This document shows positions 57,043-64,000 of a stretch of DNA of 64,000 bases, piece by piece; position 1 is the first letter of the stretch; each line of letters starts with the position of its first letter. This stretch comes from Polynucleobacter sp. HIN5 (GTDB lineage: Bacteria; Pseudomonadota; Gammaproteobacteria; Burkholderiales; Burkholderiaceae): positions 1,054,001 to 1,118,000 of the forward strand of contig NZ_AP028136.1 of the NCBI RefSeq assembly GCF_030297555.1, in the 5' to 3' direction. Below the pieces are notes generated by a model, which searched no databases, was not told where the DNA came from, and saw only the letters and a program-made list of their open reading frames with translations. A program made the position numbers and the translations under genes.

Positions 57043-57234
57043 TGGCCTGCCCGGCAGGAGACAAGCCTGCGACCTACGGCTTAGAAGGGCTGACAAATCT
57101 GCGAAACACAATGTCAAACAATAGCTTGCAGTGCCCTGATTTGAGTGTTCATCAAAACACCCGTTGTCATGTCATTCGGTGGGGTCAGATTTTAAGTACG
57201 AGATGTCTGCAGGAGGTTATCGAGAAAACCGACC
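57043..57234 (+). repeat. Intergenic repeat, copy A (antisense tRNA-Arg 3' half)
   Basis: Starts TGGCCTGCCCGGCAGGAG and runs through CTGCGACCTACGGCTTAGAAG, which on the other strand is a tRNA 3' half with loop CTTCTAA (anticodon TCT, Arg) and CCA; here the T loop is mutated. About 145 bases of non-tRNA DNA follow, ending GAGAAAACCGACC, shared with copies B, C and D. It begins two bases after the antiporter stop. Confidence 0.85.
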
Positions 57235-57254
57235 TTAAATACTTACTAACCAAG

Positions 57255-57566
57255 TTATTTACCCGACACTTTATGGATATATCGTTTTACTGCTTTTTGG
57301 TAAGCCTCATCTTTATCTCGCTTACCAACCGCTATCACAATCACTGTTACTCGCTTATCTGCTACTTCATAGACAAGACGATAGCCACTAGTTCGTAATT
57401 TAATTTTGTAGCAACCTTCTAACTCCCGGCTTAACAGTGACGATGGAATATGAGGTGTCACCAGACGTTTTTCTAATTGCTTCTTGAACTGTTCTTTTAA
57501 AGAACCATCCAACTTATCCCACTCTTTTTTGGCTAAAACATGGAACTCTAGCTTATAGATCCTCAA
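57255..57566 (-). CDS. RelE/ParE-superfamily toxin
   Basis: 103 residues: KLEFHVLAKKEWDKLDGSLKEQFKKQLEKRL, RELEGCYKIKLRTSGYRLVYEV, then VIVIAVGKRDKDEAYQKAVKR. This is the RelE fold with the Arg/Tyr residues (LRTSGYRLVYE and the late KR-Y) that cut mRNA on the ribosome. It overlaps the antitoxin gene by 14 bases. Bounded by repeat copies A and B. Confidence 0.9.
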   Translation of the reverse strand: MRIYKLEFHVLAKKEWDKLDGSLKEQFKKQLEKRLVTPHIPSSLLSRELEGCYKIKLRTSGYRLVYEVADKRVTVIVIAVGKRDKDEAYQKAVKRYIHKVSGK

Positions 57567-57810
57567 GGTTTACCCTAATAGTTTTACCACCACGTCTCTT
57601 TTCAACAATTTTAATTAATTCAAGGTCATCCAAAGCATCCAAAATTTTTTCATATACTTTTGCAGATAACAAATATGCCTCAGGCTTGTTGTGACTAAGG
57701 ATAGCAACAGGATTACCCCCTGCTTGCTCAATGATTTTGCTCGGCGTTAACTTTCTTAAATCAGTCACACTGATTGTTGTCCCTGCATGAATCGGTGTAA
57801 GTGTATTCAT
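57553..57810 (-). CDS. Phd/YefM-family antitoxin
   Basis: 85 residues. The N-terminal half (TISVTDLRKLTPSKIIEQAGGNPVAILSHNKPEAYLLSAKVYEKIL) is the Phd/YefM DNA-binding fold; the C-terminal part binds the toxin. First gene of the pair, so it is made before the toxin, and it should bind the palindrome just upstream. Confidence 0.9.
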   Translation of the reverse strand: MNTLTPIHAGTTISVTDLRKLTPSKIIEQAGGNPVAILSHNKPEAYLLSAKVYEKILDALDDLELIKIVEKRRGGKTIRVNLEDL

Positions 57811-57826
57811 TTTTTCACCATTATTT

Positions 57827-57844
57827 TGTACATAATTATGTACA
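57827..57844. promoter_or_regulatory. TA operator, 18-bp perfect palindrome
   Basis: TGTACATAATTATGTACA, fully self-complementary, 16 bases before the antitoxin ATG. The TGTACA ends match typical YefM/Phd operator half-sites. Autorepression of the toxin-antitoxin operon is expected. Confidence 0.85.
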
Positions 57845-57881
57845 TTGTAATATAGTGAATTTAAATGTGCAATCGCCCAAT

Positions 57882-57903
57882 AAATTAACCTTGAGGTTAA
57901 TTT
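57882..57903 (+). other. AT-rich hairpin upstream of the TA pair
   Basis: AAATTAACC-TTGA-GGTTAATTT, a 9-base perfect stem. It has no long T-run and lies upstream of the minus-strand antitoxin. It may be a bidirectional terminator remnant. Confidence 0.35.
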
Positions 57904-57930
57904 TACTTGGCGTATGAGTGGTAAAAAAAG

Positions 57931-57976
57931 TGTAAACCATGTGCTCGGTACAAACTGTAAAGGATGTGATCGGTAC
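57931..57976 (+). repeat. Pair of 21-bp direct repeats, likely insertion-sequence end remnant
   Basis: TGTAAACCATGTGCTCGGTAC at 57931 less three changes recurs at 57956 (25 bp apart). Close-set repeated 20-mers at a terminus recall the multiple transposase sites of IS21-family ends. No transposase gene is nearby, so it is at most a relic. Confidence 0.5.
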
Positions 57977-57990
57977 TTACCGCCATGATC

Positions 57991-58204
57991 TGGCCTGCCC
58001 AGCAGGAGTGGCTCCGCCGATACTTCGTGTTCGAACCTGCGACCTACGGCTTAGAAGGGCTGGCTAATCTGCAGAACACAATGTTTGACAATGACATACA
58101 GTTGCCAGGTTCGAGCTGTTCATCAAAACAAGGGTTGGCATGGCATTCAGTGGGGTCTGATGTTTAGGGATTGGTGTCTGCAGGTGATTGTGGGGAAAAC
58201 CGAC
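57991..58204 (+). repeat. Intergenic repeat, copy B (antisense tRNA-Arg 3' half)
   Basis: Same head as copy C (TGGCCTGCCCAGCAGGAGT, then CGAACCTGCGACCTACGGC) but with a 22-base insertion in the T-loop part at about 58010-58031. The tRNA-like portion stops at the anticodon loop (TTAGAAG). About 140 conserved bases follow, ending GGGGAAAACCGAC. The next bases form a strong hairpin. Confidence 0.85.
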
Positions 58205-58205
58205 A

Positions 58206-58238
58206 AATTCAAGCGTCCTTTATAGGGACGCTTGAATT
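58206..58238 (+). terminator. Strong hairpin after repeat copy B
   Basis: AATTCAAGCGTCC-TTTATAG-GGACGCTTGAATT, a perfect 13-base stem with an AT-rich flank (ATTATTTG). No gene lies immediately upstream on either strand, so what it ends is unclear. Its core AAGCGTCC is shared with the hairpin at 48631. Confidence 0.6.
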
Positions 58239-58302
58239 ATTTGATACTGATCTTTAACGACTCAATCAAGGCGATTGCACCTCAAGATAGAACTGTGTGG
58301 CT

Positions 58303-58332
58303 TATATGCACTAATAATGTGCATATATGCAC
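58303..58332. promoter_or_regulatory. NtrC-like inverted repeat before the ATP-grasp operon
   Basis: TATATGCAC-TAATAAT-GTGCATATA, 9-base perfect arms, followed at once by a third ATATGCAC. The core TGCACT-N5-TGTGCA is 17 bases, near the NtrC consensus TGCACY-N5-RGTGCA. No clear sigma-54 promoter is seen. Confidence 0.45.
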
Positions 58333-58386
58333 CACCATTTATCAGACTAAGCCGATATTAGATCTCAATCGTAATAGTCTGACTGA

Positions 58387-59799
58387 ATGAAAAATCCGTA
58401 TAACGAGATGTTTGATGAGTATGGTGCTCCACGTCCGCACTATGGGACTTTTCATACCTGGCTTGGTAACCAGAGCCAAGCACTCATGAGTCTTAAACGG
58501 GCAGAGGCCGATCTAATTTTTCGTCGTGTTGGCATTACCTTTGCTGTGTATGGTGATGATCTTGGTGCAGAGCGCACCATTCCCTTCGATGAGGTTCCGC
58601 GTATCTTTACCGCTAAAGAATGGTCCGACCTTGAGTCTGGATTGCGGCAACGGGTTACCGCACTTAATCACTTTATTCATGATGTCTATCATGATGAAGC
58701 AATCATTAAAGCTGGAATCATACCGGCCGAACAGATTTTTAACAATGCGCAATATCGACCGGAGATGCGTCATGTCGAAGTTCCACGCAATATTTATGCC
58801 CAAATTGCAGGGATTGATATTGTGCGAGCTGGTGAAGGTGAGTTTTATGTCTTAGAAGATAACCTGCGGGTGCCTTCGGGTGTTTCTTATATGGTTGAAG
58901 ACCGCAAAATGATGATGCGGCTATTTCCTGATCTGTTTCAGCGCTATCGGGTTGCACCCGTGGAGCACTATCCCGATCTTCTACTGGAATGCCTCAAGTC
59001 CGTCAAACCCGAAGGCATTAAAAAACCCAATGTAGTTGTGCTGACCCCAGGCATGTTTAACTCTGCTTATTTTGAACATACCTACCTAGCCCAACAAATG
59101 GGGGTGGAGTTAGTCGAAGGTAAGGATCTCTTTGTGAAAGACGAAGAGGTTTTTATGCGTACCACACAAGGCCCCGAGCGAGTGGACGTGATCTATCGTC
59201 GGATTGATGATGACTTCCTTGATCCTTTAGCATTTCGGTCTGACTCCGCATTAGGTGTTGCTGGTTTACTGAACGCTTACCGAGCTGGCAACATTACCTT
59301 GGCTAATGCCATTGGCACTGGGATTGCAGACGATAAGTCTATTTATCCCTACGTACCCGACATGATTGAATTTTATTTAGGTGAAAAGCCCATCCTAAAC
59401 AATGTACCAACCTATCAGTGTCGTAAAGCCGAAGACCTCGCCTATACCCTCGCCAATATCGAGCAGCTTGTTGTGAAAGAAACCCATGGTGCCGGGGGCT
59501 ATGGCATGCTCGTTGGCCCAGCTTCCACCAAAGATCAGATTGCACGTTTTAAGGAAAATCTCATCAAGCACCCCGAACAATATATTGCTCAACCGACTCT
59601 TTCATTATCAACCTGCCCTACTTTTGTGGAGTCTGGAATAGCCCCCCGTCATATTGATTTGCGCCCATTCGTACTGTCAGGCAAGACCATCAAAATGGTG
59701 CCGGGCGGACTCACGCGGGTAGCTCTCAAAGAAGGTTCTTTGGTGGTGAACTCTTCTCAGGGCGGCGGTACCAAGGACACTTGGGTGCTAGAGGATTAA
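58387..59799 (+). CDS. Circularly permuted ATP-grasp protein (DUF404/DUF407)
   Basis: 470 residues. Typical blocks: GIDIVRAGEGEFYVLEDNLRVPSGVSYMVEDRKMM, YRRIDDDFLDPLAFRSDSALGVAGLLNAYRAGNITLANAIGTGIADDKSIYPYVPDMIEFYLGEKPIL, and ETHGAGGYGMLVGP. This family carries an ATP-grasp fold in a permuted order and is predicted to ligate a peptide-like bond. First gene of a four-gene operon with alpha-E, transglutaminase and Anbu. Confidence 0.92.
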   Translation: MKNPYNEMFDEYGAPRPHYGTFHTWLGNQSQALMSLKRAEADLIFRRVGITFAVYGDDLGAERTIPFDEVPRIFTAKEWSDLESGLRQRVTALNHFIHDVYHDEAIIKAGIIPAEQIFNNAQYRPEMRHVEVPRNIYAQIAGIDIVRAGEGEFYVLEDNLRVPSGVSYMVEDRKMMMRLFPDLFQRYRVAPVEHYPDLLLECLKSVKPEGIKKPNVVVLTPGMFNSAYFEHTYLAQQMGVELVEGKDLFVKDEEVFMRTTQGPERVDVIYRRIDDDFLDPLAFRSDSALGVAGLLNAYRAGNITLANAIGTGIADDKSIYPYVPDMIEFYLGEKPILNNVPTYQCRKAEDLAYTLANIEQLVVKETHGAGGYGMLVGPASTKDQIARFKENLIKHPEQYIAQPTLSLSTCPTFVESGIAPRHIDLRPFVLSGKTIKMVPGGLTRVALKEGSLVVNSSQGGGTKDTWVLED

Positions 59800-59811
59800 A
59801 ACGGAGACGCC

Positions 59812-60789
59812 ATGCTAAGTCGAACCGCAGATTGTCTTTATTGGATGGCCCGCTATACCGAGCGTGCTGAGAATACTGCACGCATGCTGGATGTGAATTA
59901 TCAAACATCCCTTTTGCCACAACCGTCCGAATACCGTGATCAAAGCTGGCGCAAGTTACTTACGATCTCAAAATTAGAGCCGATGTTCTTGGAACGTTCC
60001 TCCACGATGAATCGTGAAAATATATTACGGTTCATGATTGAGGATTTAAATAATCCATCGAGTATCGTATCGTGCTTGCGCGCTGCGAGAGAAAATGCCA
60101 GAGCTATTCGGGGCAGAATTACCTCTGAACTTTGGGAAACCCAAAACACCACATGGCTTGAGTTCCAGCAGCTCTTAGCAAAACAGGATTATGCCGACCC
60201 TAGTGGTCTATTGGACTGGGTCAAGTACCGCTGCCACTTATTTCGGGGGGTGATGCATGGCACGATGCTCAAGAATGAAGCGTACTACTTTATGCGCATT
60301 GGTACTTTATTAGAGCGCGCTGATAATACTGCTCGTATCTTGGAGACGAAATATCAAGACCCAGATAGTCTGATGCAGTTAAATCCCAAAAATAACATGG
60401 GCGAAGAATCTGATTCAGCCTTCTTTGACTTCTATCACTGGGCTGCGTTACTGCGTTCGGTCTCTGCGTTTGAGATCTATCGACAAATCTATTCAGATCA
60501 AATTGCTCCCCAACAGGCTGCTGAGCTTTTAATCTTTAATCGACAGATGCCGCGTTCTTTAACGTACTGTGTTAACGATTTAATTACCCTCTTGGGTGAA
60601 ATCCGTAATCAGAATTCTAAGGAGATAGAACGCTTAATCGGTAAATTACAGGCAGACTTAGACTACTCTAATATTGATGAAGTATTTGCTATGGGGTTAG
60701 AAGAATTTACAAAACAGTTTCTGGAGCGCATCAATCATATTGGTGATGAACTAAGTAATGCCTATCTCATACCTCTCGCCGTTGCTTGA
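59812..60789 (+). CDS. Alpha-E domain protein (DUF403)
   Basis: 325 residues, almost all alpha-helical. N-terminal MLSRTADCLYWMARYTERAENTARMLDVNY is the family signature. It accompanies the ATP-grasp gene 12 bases upstream and overlaps nothing. Its partner role in peptide synthesis is known only from gene neighbourhood. Confidence 0.9.
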   Translation: MLSRTADCLYWMARYTERAENTARMLDVNYQTSLLPQPSEYRDQSWRKLLTISKLEPMFLERSSTMNRENILRFMIEDLNNPSSIVSCLRAARENARAIRGRITSELWETQNTTWLEFQQLLAKQDYADPSGLLDWVKYRCHLFRGVMHGTMLKNEAYYFMRIGTLLERADNTARILETKYQDPDSLMQLNPKNNMGEESDSAFFDFYHWAALLRSVSAFEIYRQIYSDQIAPQQAAELLIFNRQMPRSLTYCVNDLITLLGEIRNQNSKEIERLIGKLQADLDYSNIDEVFAMGLEEFTKQFLERINHIGDELSNAYLIPLAVA

Positions 60790-60790
60790 T

Positions 60791-61603
60791 ATGACAACCT
60801 TGCACCTAGAGATTGAACATCACACTCAGTATCACTATGAAACTGCTGTGCGTTACTCCATTCAGGAACTTCGACTCAAACCACCGAATTCCCATGGACA
60901 GTCAATAAAAAACTGGAAGATTCTGACGCCGATCAAGACAAAAACAAACCAGGATGCGTTTGGCAATGAATATCAAACATTTGTCCAAGATGCGCCCTAT
61001 AAATCCATGAGTATTTCAGCAAAAGGAGAAGTCATTAGTACTGGCGGCTATGAATACACTGACCTCGAATCCGCTGTCTCACCCTATTACTTACTGCAAC
61101 AAACTAGGCTTACCATTCCCTCGCCAGAAATGATGGCCTATTTTGAGAAAACCCTTCCCAAAAAGGCAGACCTGGATTCTGTTTTAGAGTTAGCCAGCGC
61201 AATCCGAAACACCATCACCTATCAATCTGGAATTACGAATTTTGCGACTGCGGCGATGCAATCGTTTGCCATGAAAACCGGTGTTTGCCAAGACCATAGT
61301 CACATTATGCTCAGTCTTTGCCGAGCGGCAAATATCCCAGCGCGCTATGTCAGTGGTTATTTTTTTGCCGAGGACTCTCCTAATCTAGCTAGCCATGCCT
61401 GGGTTGATATCTGCACCGATATTGATAAATCCAAGTGGCTTAGTATTGATGTCACCCATGCTTGCATCACGGATAATCGGCATATTCGTCTTGCTGTGGG
61501 AAGGGATTATTATTCAGCTGCGCCCATCAAAGGAATTCGTTCTGGCGGTGGTCAAGAGGAGCTTAGTGCCCGAATTTCAATTCATCAAATTAAAGTACTC
61601 TAA
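60791..61603 (+). CDS. Transglutaminase-family cysteine protease
   Basis: 270 residues from the ATG at 60791, one base after the alpha-E stop; an upstream in-frame ATG would overlap alpha-E. Catalytic triad: Cys in MKTGVCQDHSHIM, His in ASHAWVDIC and Asp in LSIDVTHACITDNRHIRLAVGRDY. N-terminal beta domain LHLEIEHHTQYHYETAVRYSIQELRL is typical. Likely splits or cross-links peptides made by the ATP-grasp partner. Confidence 0.92.
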   Translation: MTTLHLEIEHHTQYHYETAVRYSIQELRLKPPNSHGQSIKNWKILTPIKTKTNQDAFGNEYQTFVQDAPYKSMSISAKGEVISTGGYEYTDLESAVSPYYLLQQTRLTIPSPEMMAYFEKTLPKKADLDSVLELASAIRNTITYQSGITNFATAAMQSFAMKTGVCQDHSHIMLSLCRAANIPARYVSGYFFAEDSPNLASHAWVDICTDIDKSKWLSIDVTHACITDNRHIRLAVGRDYYSAAPIKGIRSGGGQEELSARISIHQIKVL

Positions 61604-61604
61604 T

Positions 61605-62441
61605 ATGACTTATTGCATTGGCTTATGCCTTGACCAAGGCCTCGTGTTGCTAGCAGATACGCGGACAAACGCAGGGGTTGACCAGATTGGCACCTTTCGG
61701 AAAATGACCATATTCCAAAAGGACAAAGAGCGCTTCTTTGCCCTGATGAGTTCTGGTAACTTAGCGATTACCCAAGCCGTTAAAGAAATATTGCTCCAGG
61801 GGGAGACTTTCGGTGAGATCAATCTCTGGACGGCTAAAAATAGTTACGAAGCTGCCACAGTTGTCGGGGCTGCTATCAAGAAAGTACGGGAGCGCGATTT
61901 TCAATCCTTGCAAAAATCGGGTATCGAATTTAACTGCAATCTAATTTTTGGAGGCCAGGTTAAGGGAGAGAAGCCGCGCCTATTTAATATCTACGCTGCT
62001 GGTAACTTCATCGAAACTACTCCAGAGACCCCCTACTTCCAAATTGGAGAATCTAAATACGGCAAACCAATCTTAGACCGAGTTATCCGCTTTAATACGC
62101 CTTTAAACCTAGCAACTAAATGCGTCTTGATATCCATGGACTCAACCATCAAAAGTAATATTTCGGTTGGTCTTCCTCTTGATCTTTTGGTTTATGAAAA
62201 TAACTCCTTTGCGCTTGAGAAGCTAATCACTATTGATGAAGATAACCCTTACTTTGAAATGATGCGGGGTATTTGGGGTGAAAAGCTTAAAGAGGTTGCC
62301 CTGAGTATTCCAGAGCCGAGTTGGAATGGATCTAAAAAAAGTATTTCGATTGTGTCAACATCAAAAAAACTAGGTCCAGTGCCTATTCAAACACCCAAAA
62401 CAAAGCGAATCAAGGCAAGCAAATCGATTAAGTCCAAATAA
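61605..62441 (+). CDS. Anbu proteasome-type protease (ancestral beta subunit)
   Basis: 278 residues from the ATG at 61605, one base after the transglutaminase stop. The mature N-terminus after Met removal is TYCIGLCLDQGLVLLADTRTNAG, with Thr as nucleophile, Asp and Arg in ADTRTN, and a Lys in FRKMTIF. Anbu forms ring- or spiral-shaped particles. Compared with the usual about 240 residues, it carries an extra lysine-rich tail (PKTKRIKASKSIKSK). The neighbours suggest a shared peptide-processing pathway. Confidence 0.92.
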   Translation: MTYCIGLCLDQGLVLLADTRTNAGVDQIGTFRKMTIFQKDKERFFALMSSGNLAITQAVKEILLQGETFGEINLWTAKNSYEAATVVGAAIKKVRERDFQSLQKSGIEFNCNLIFGGQVKGEKPRLFNIYAAGNFIETTPETPYFQIGESKYGKPILDRVIRFNTPLNLATKCVLISMDSTIKSNISVGLPLDLLVYENNSFALEKLITIDEDNPYFEMMRGIWGEKLKEVALSIPEPSWNGSKKSISIVSTSKKLGPVPIQTPKTKRIKASKSIKSK

Positions 62442-62461
62442 TAAGATTTACCATCCAGAAT

Positions 62462-62653
62462 TGGCCTGCCCAGCAGGAGTCGAACCTGCGACCTACGGCT
62501 TAGAAGGGCTGGCTGATCTGCTTTAGACAATATCAGACACTGACATACAGTGGGTAGGCTTGAGGTGTAGGCCAAAACAAGGGTCGTCGTGGCGTTGGGT
62601 GGGGCCAGATATTGGGTTTGTGGTGTCGGCAGGCGTTTGTCGGGAAAACCGAC
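62462..62653 (+). repeat. Intergenic repeat, copy C (antisense tRNA-Arg 3' half)
   Basis: The cleanest copy: reading the minus strand, CTTCTAA-GCCGT-AGGTC-GCAGG-TTCGACT-CCTGC-TGGGCAG-G-CCA is a 45-base tRNA-Arg(UCU) 3' half from the anticodon loop. The 5' half that should pair with GCCGT is absent. About 140 bases ending GTCGGGAAAACCGAC follow and match copies A, B and D. It starts 21 bases after the Anbu stop. Confidence 0.88.
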
Positions 62654-62721
62654 ATTTTTGAGTACTCGTGAAAAAGAATCGTAAGGTAGCTAAAGAATGT
62701 TCAAAATTTCAACTAAGAGAA

Positions 62722-63621
62722 CTAAAAATGATTGGCTTTTTCTATTACTAATTGAATAAAGTTTTTCATTGCAATGGTTTGATGAGCTCCCTGACGCCAA
62801 TAAATTGTGGCGTCACGAGATAAGTGATTTCCCTCGATTTCTAGGCTAACTAAATCTTGCTCGCCATAACAAGCTACTGGGCTTCCAATAACGATTACTT
62901 TGCCCGTTTTTGCGATTTGAATTAAATCGTCCATTGATGATACTTCGAGCCTGGCATTAAGAGATACCCCATCACTTTTACATTGAAAATCAATTTTTTG
63001 TCTCATTAAAAAATTTTTATTGAGTAAGGCCAACTCCTCTTCCTCAATCATCTTTAAATTAATTTTGTTTGGAAATTTCCTTAGCTTTATTTTTTTACCA
63101 ATGAGCGAAAAATGCTCTCTAAATAAAAACTGATGTTGCAAATTTTGTGTCTTATAGTCATCTGGCAAAATTCCAATATCAATTCCGCCTTCATTAAGGT
63201 CGTCTATTAAGTTTTTGGCTGACCCCGCCTTAAGAGTTATTTTTATTTCAGGATTTGTTATAAACAAATCAATACATGCAGGTATTACAAGGGCTTTTAA
63301 GTAGGTATTGGTTGCACCAATATTTATTACTCCAGCAGCCTTATTTGAGTTGTTTCTCAATGTCAGAAGTACTTCATCTAGATTGCCAACAATTGGCTCG
63401 ACTTGACTTAGTAGATCTTTGCCAAAGGACGTTAAAACTGATTTTCTTCCTATCTTTTCAAAAATATTCTGCCCAAGAACATTAGTTAAATCCCTCATCT
63501 GCTGTGACAACGCAGATTGGGAAAGATTGAGAATCTCAGCTGCTTTGACATAACCCGTTGATTTAGCAAGCACAATAAAACTGCGAAGAAGACGAAGATC
63601 TATATGGTTATTTATAAGCAT
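62722..63621 (-). CDS. LysR-family transcriptional regulator
   Basis: 299 residues. Winged helix-turn-helix LRLLRSFIVLAKSTGYVKAAEILNLSQSALSQQMRDLTNVLGQNIFEKIGRKSVLT, then the effector-binding domain. Divergent from the Bug receptor at 63710; regulation of that gene is likely. The 88 bases between them are AT-rich, with several T-N11-A-type dyads possible. Confidence 0.93.
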   Translation of the reverse strand: MLINNHIDLRLLRSFIVLAKSTGYVKAAEILNLSQSALSQQMRDLTNVLGQNIFEKIGRKSVLTSFGKDLLSQVEPIVGNLDEVLLTLRNNSNKAAGVINIGATNTYLKALVIPACIDLFITNPEIKITLKAGSAKNLIDDLNEGGIDIGILPDDYKTQNLQHQFLFREHFSLIGKKIKLRKFPNKINLKMIEEEELALLNKNFLMRQKIDFQCKSDGVSLNARLEVSSMDDLIQIAKTGKVIVIGSPVACYGEQDLVSLEIEGNHLSRDATIYWRQGAHQTIAMKNFIQLVIEKANHF

Positions 63622-63709
63622 TTCTTATATTAAATATTAAAAAATATTAATTTACATTATATTTTTTTACGATTACATTGGTTCTGTTCTCTTAACTAAG
63701 GGGGTGGCC

Positions 63710-64000
63710 ATGAAAAATTTTTCAAAATTAATACTTTCCTTCGTCTTGTCTTGGATTTGTGGATTAGCAATCGCTCAGAATTACCCAAACAAACCTATCA
63801 AACTAATTGTTCCTTTCCCGCCTGGGGGTCCAACGGATATTGTTGCCAGACCTTTAGCGCAGATGTTGGGTGAGTCTATGAAGCAATCAATTATTGTCGA
63901 GAATAAAGGCGGTGCTGGTGGCTCTGTTGCAGCTGATTTTGTAGCTAAATCACCACCTGATGGATATACCATCATGGTCGGAACCGTGGGGACTCATGCA
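63710..64000 (+). CDS. Bug/TctC-type periplasmic solute-binding protein (partial)
   Basis: 97 codons to the window edge. Signal peptide (MKNFSKLILSFVLSWICGLAIAQ), then KPIKLIVPFPPGGPTDIVARPLAQML and ENKGGAGGSVAADFVAKSPPDGYTIMVG, the Bug-family N-terminal blocks. A GGGGGTGG-like ribosome site precedes the ATG. Third Bug receptor in the window. Confidence 0.92.
   Translation, partial: MKNFSKLILSFVLSWICGLAIAQNYPNKPIKLIVPFPPGGPTDIVARPLAQMLGESMKQSIIVENKGGAGGSVAADFVAKSPPDGYTIMVGTVGTHA

Noticed and set aside
57043..58238. Integron cassette array (attC sites) around the toxin-antitoxin pair
   Set aside because: The repeats carry a tRNA-Arg 3' half and lack the paired R and L boxes (RYYYAAC/GTTRRRY) at both ends; no intI is seen.
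62462..62653. Functional tRNA-Arg on the minus strand
   Set aside because: Only the 3' half from the anticodon loop is present; there is no D arm, 5' acceptor or 5' anticodon stem.

Overview
The window looks like chromosomal DNA of a betaproteobacterium of the Burkholderiales. A Polynucleobacter-like freshwater bacterium is my best guess, from moderate GC, the thiC-thiO-thiS-thiG-thiE gene order, several orphan Bug-type (TctC) solute receptors, two photolyase-family genes and an Anbu proteasome operon. This is inference from gene content; no 16S gene is present.

Layout. 1-5.4 kb: topoisomerase IV genes (parE, then the 5' part of parC) on the minus strand, divergent from a CoA-transferase/MFS pair. 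5.4-12.6 kb: tRNA-Arg(CCU), then a thiamine block made of a Tnr3-type Nudix hydrolase, a TPP riboswitch, thiC-thiO-thiS-thiG-thiE and convergent thiD. 12.8-17.9 kb: a four-carbon acid-sugar operon (ltnD, denD, otnK, otnC, Bug receptor) in which otnK is broken by a perfect 41-bp tandem duplication. 18.0-26.6 kb: an 8.5-kb integrative element in tRNA-Asn, with a 69-bp direct repeat at both ends, 11-bp-spaced short repeats near both ends that look like integrase arm sites, a tyrosine integrase, an SRA-HNH modification-dependent nuclease, a Zn-ribbon/HNH-like protein, a Rap1a-like protein, small secreted and membrane proteins and an autotransporter.

26.6-45.5 kb: mostly core and accessory genes on the minus strand: a solute-binding protein, GMC oxidoreductase, an arsRC-aquaporin operon, DUF502, pirin, HtpX, a light-related set (DUF4149, DUF2805, SDR, FAD oxidoreductase, two photolyase/cryptochromes), an APC permease, and exported hydrolases (amidohydrolase, patatin, lipase). 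45.6-57.0 kb: a D-amino-acid-type PLP enzyme, GNAT, a Rap1a-like protein, then a catabolic cluster (Tat-exported aldo/keto reductase and FAA hydrolase, ThDP enzyme, Bug receptor, BKACE, FAA hydrolase, antiporter). 57.0-62.7 kb: a RelE/Phd toxin-antitoxin pair and the Anbu/ATP-grasp/alpha-E/transglutaminase operon. 62.7-64 kb: a LysR regulator divergent from a Bug receptor cut by the window edge.

The least explained structure is a family of five related intergenic repeats, all in the same orientation (about 46.9, 48.5, 57.0, 58.0 and 62.5 kb). Three of them start with the antisense 3' half of a tRNA-Arg(UCU), running from the anticodon loop to CCA, followed by about 150 bp of conserved non-coding DNA. 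They bound the toxin-antitoxin module and the Anbu operon. They look like attachment-site scars of serial integration at a tRNA-Arg, or a tRNA-derived dispersed repeat.
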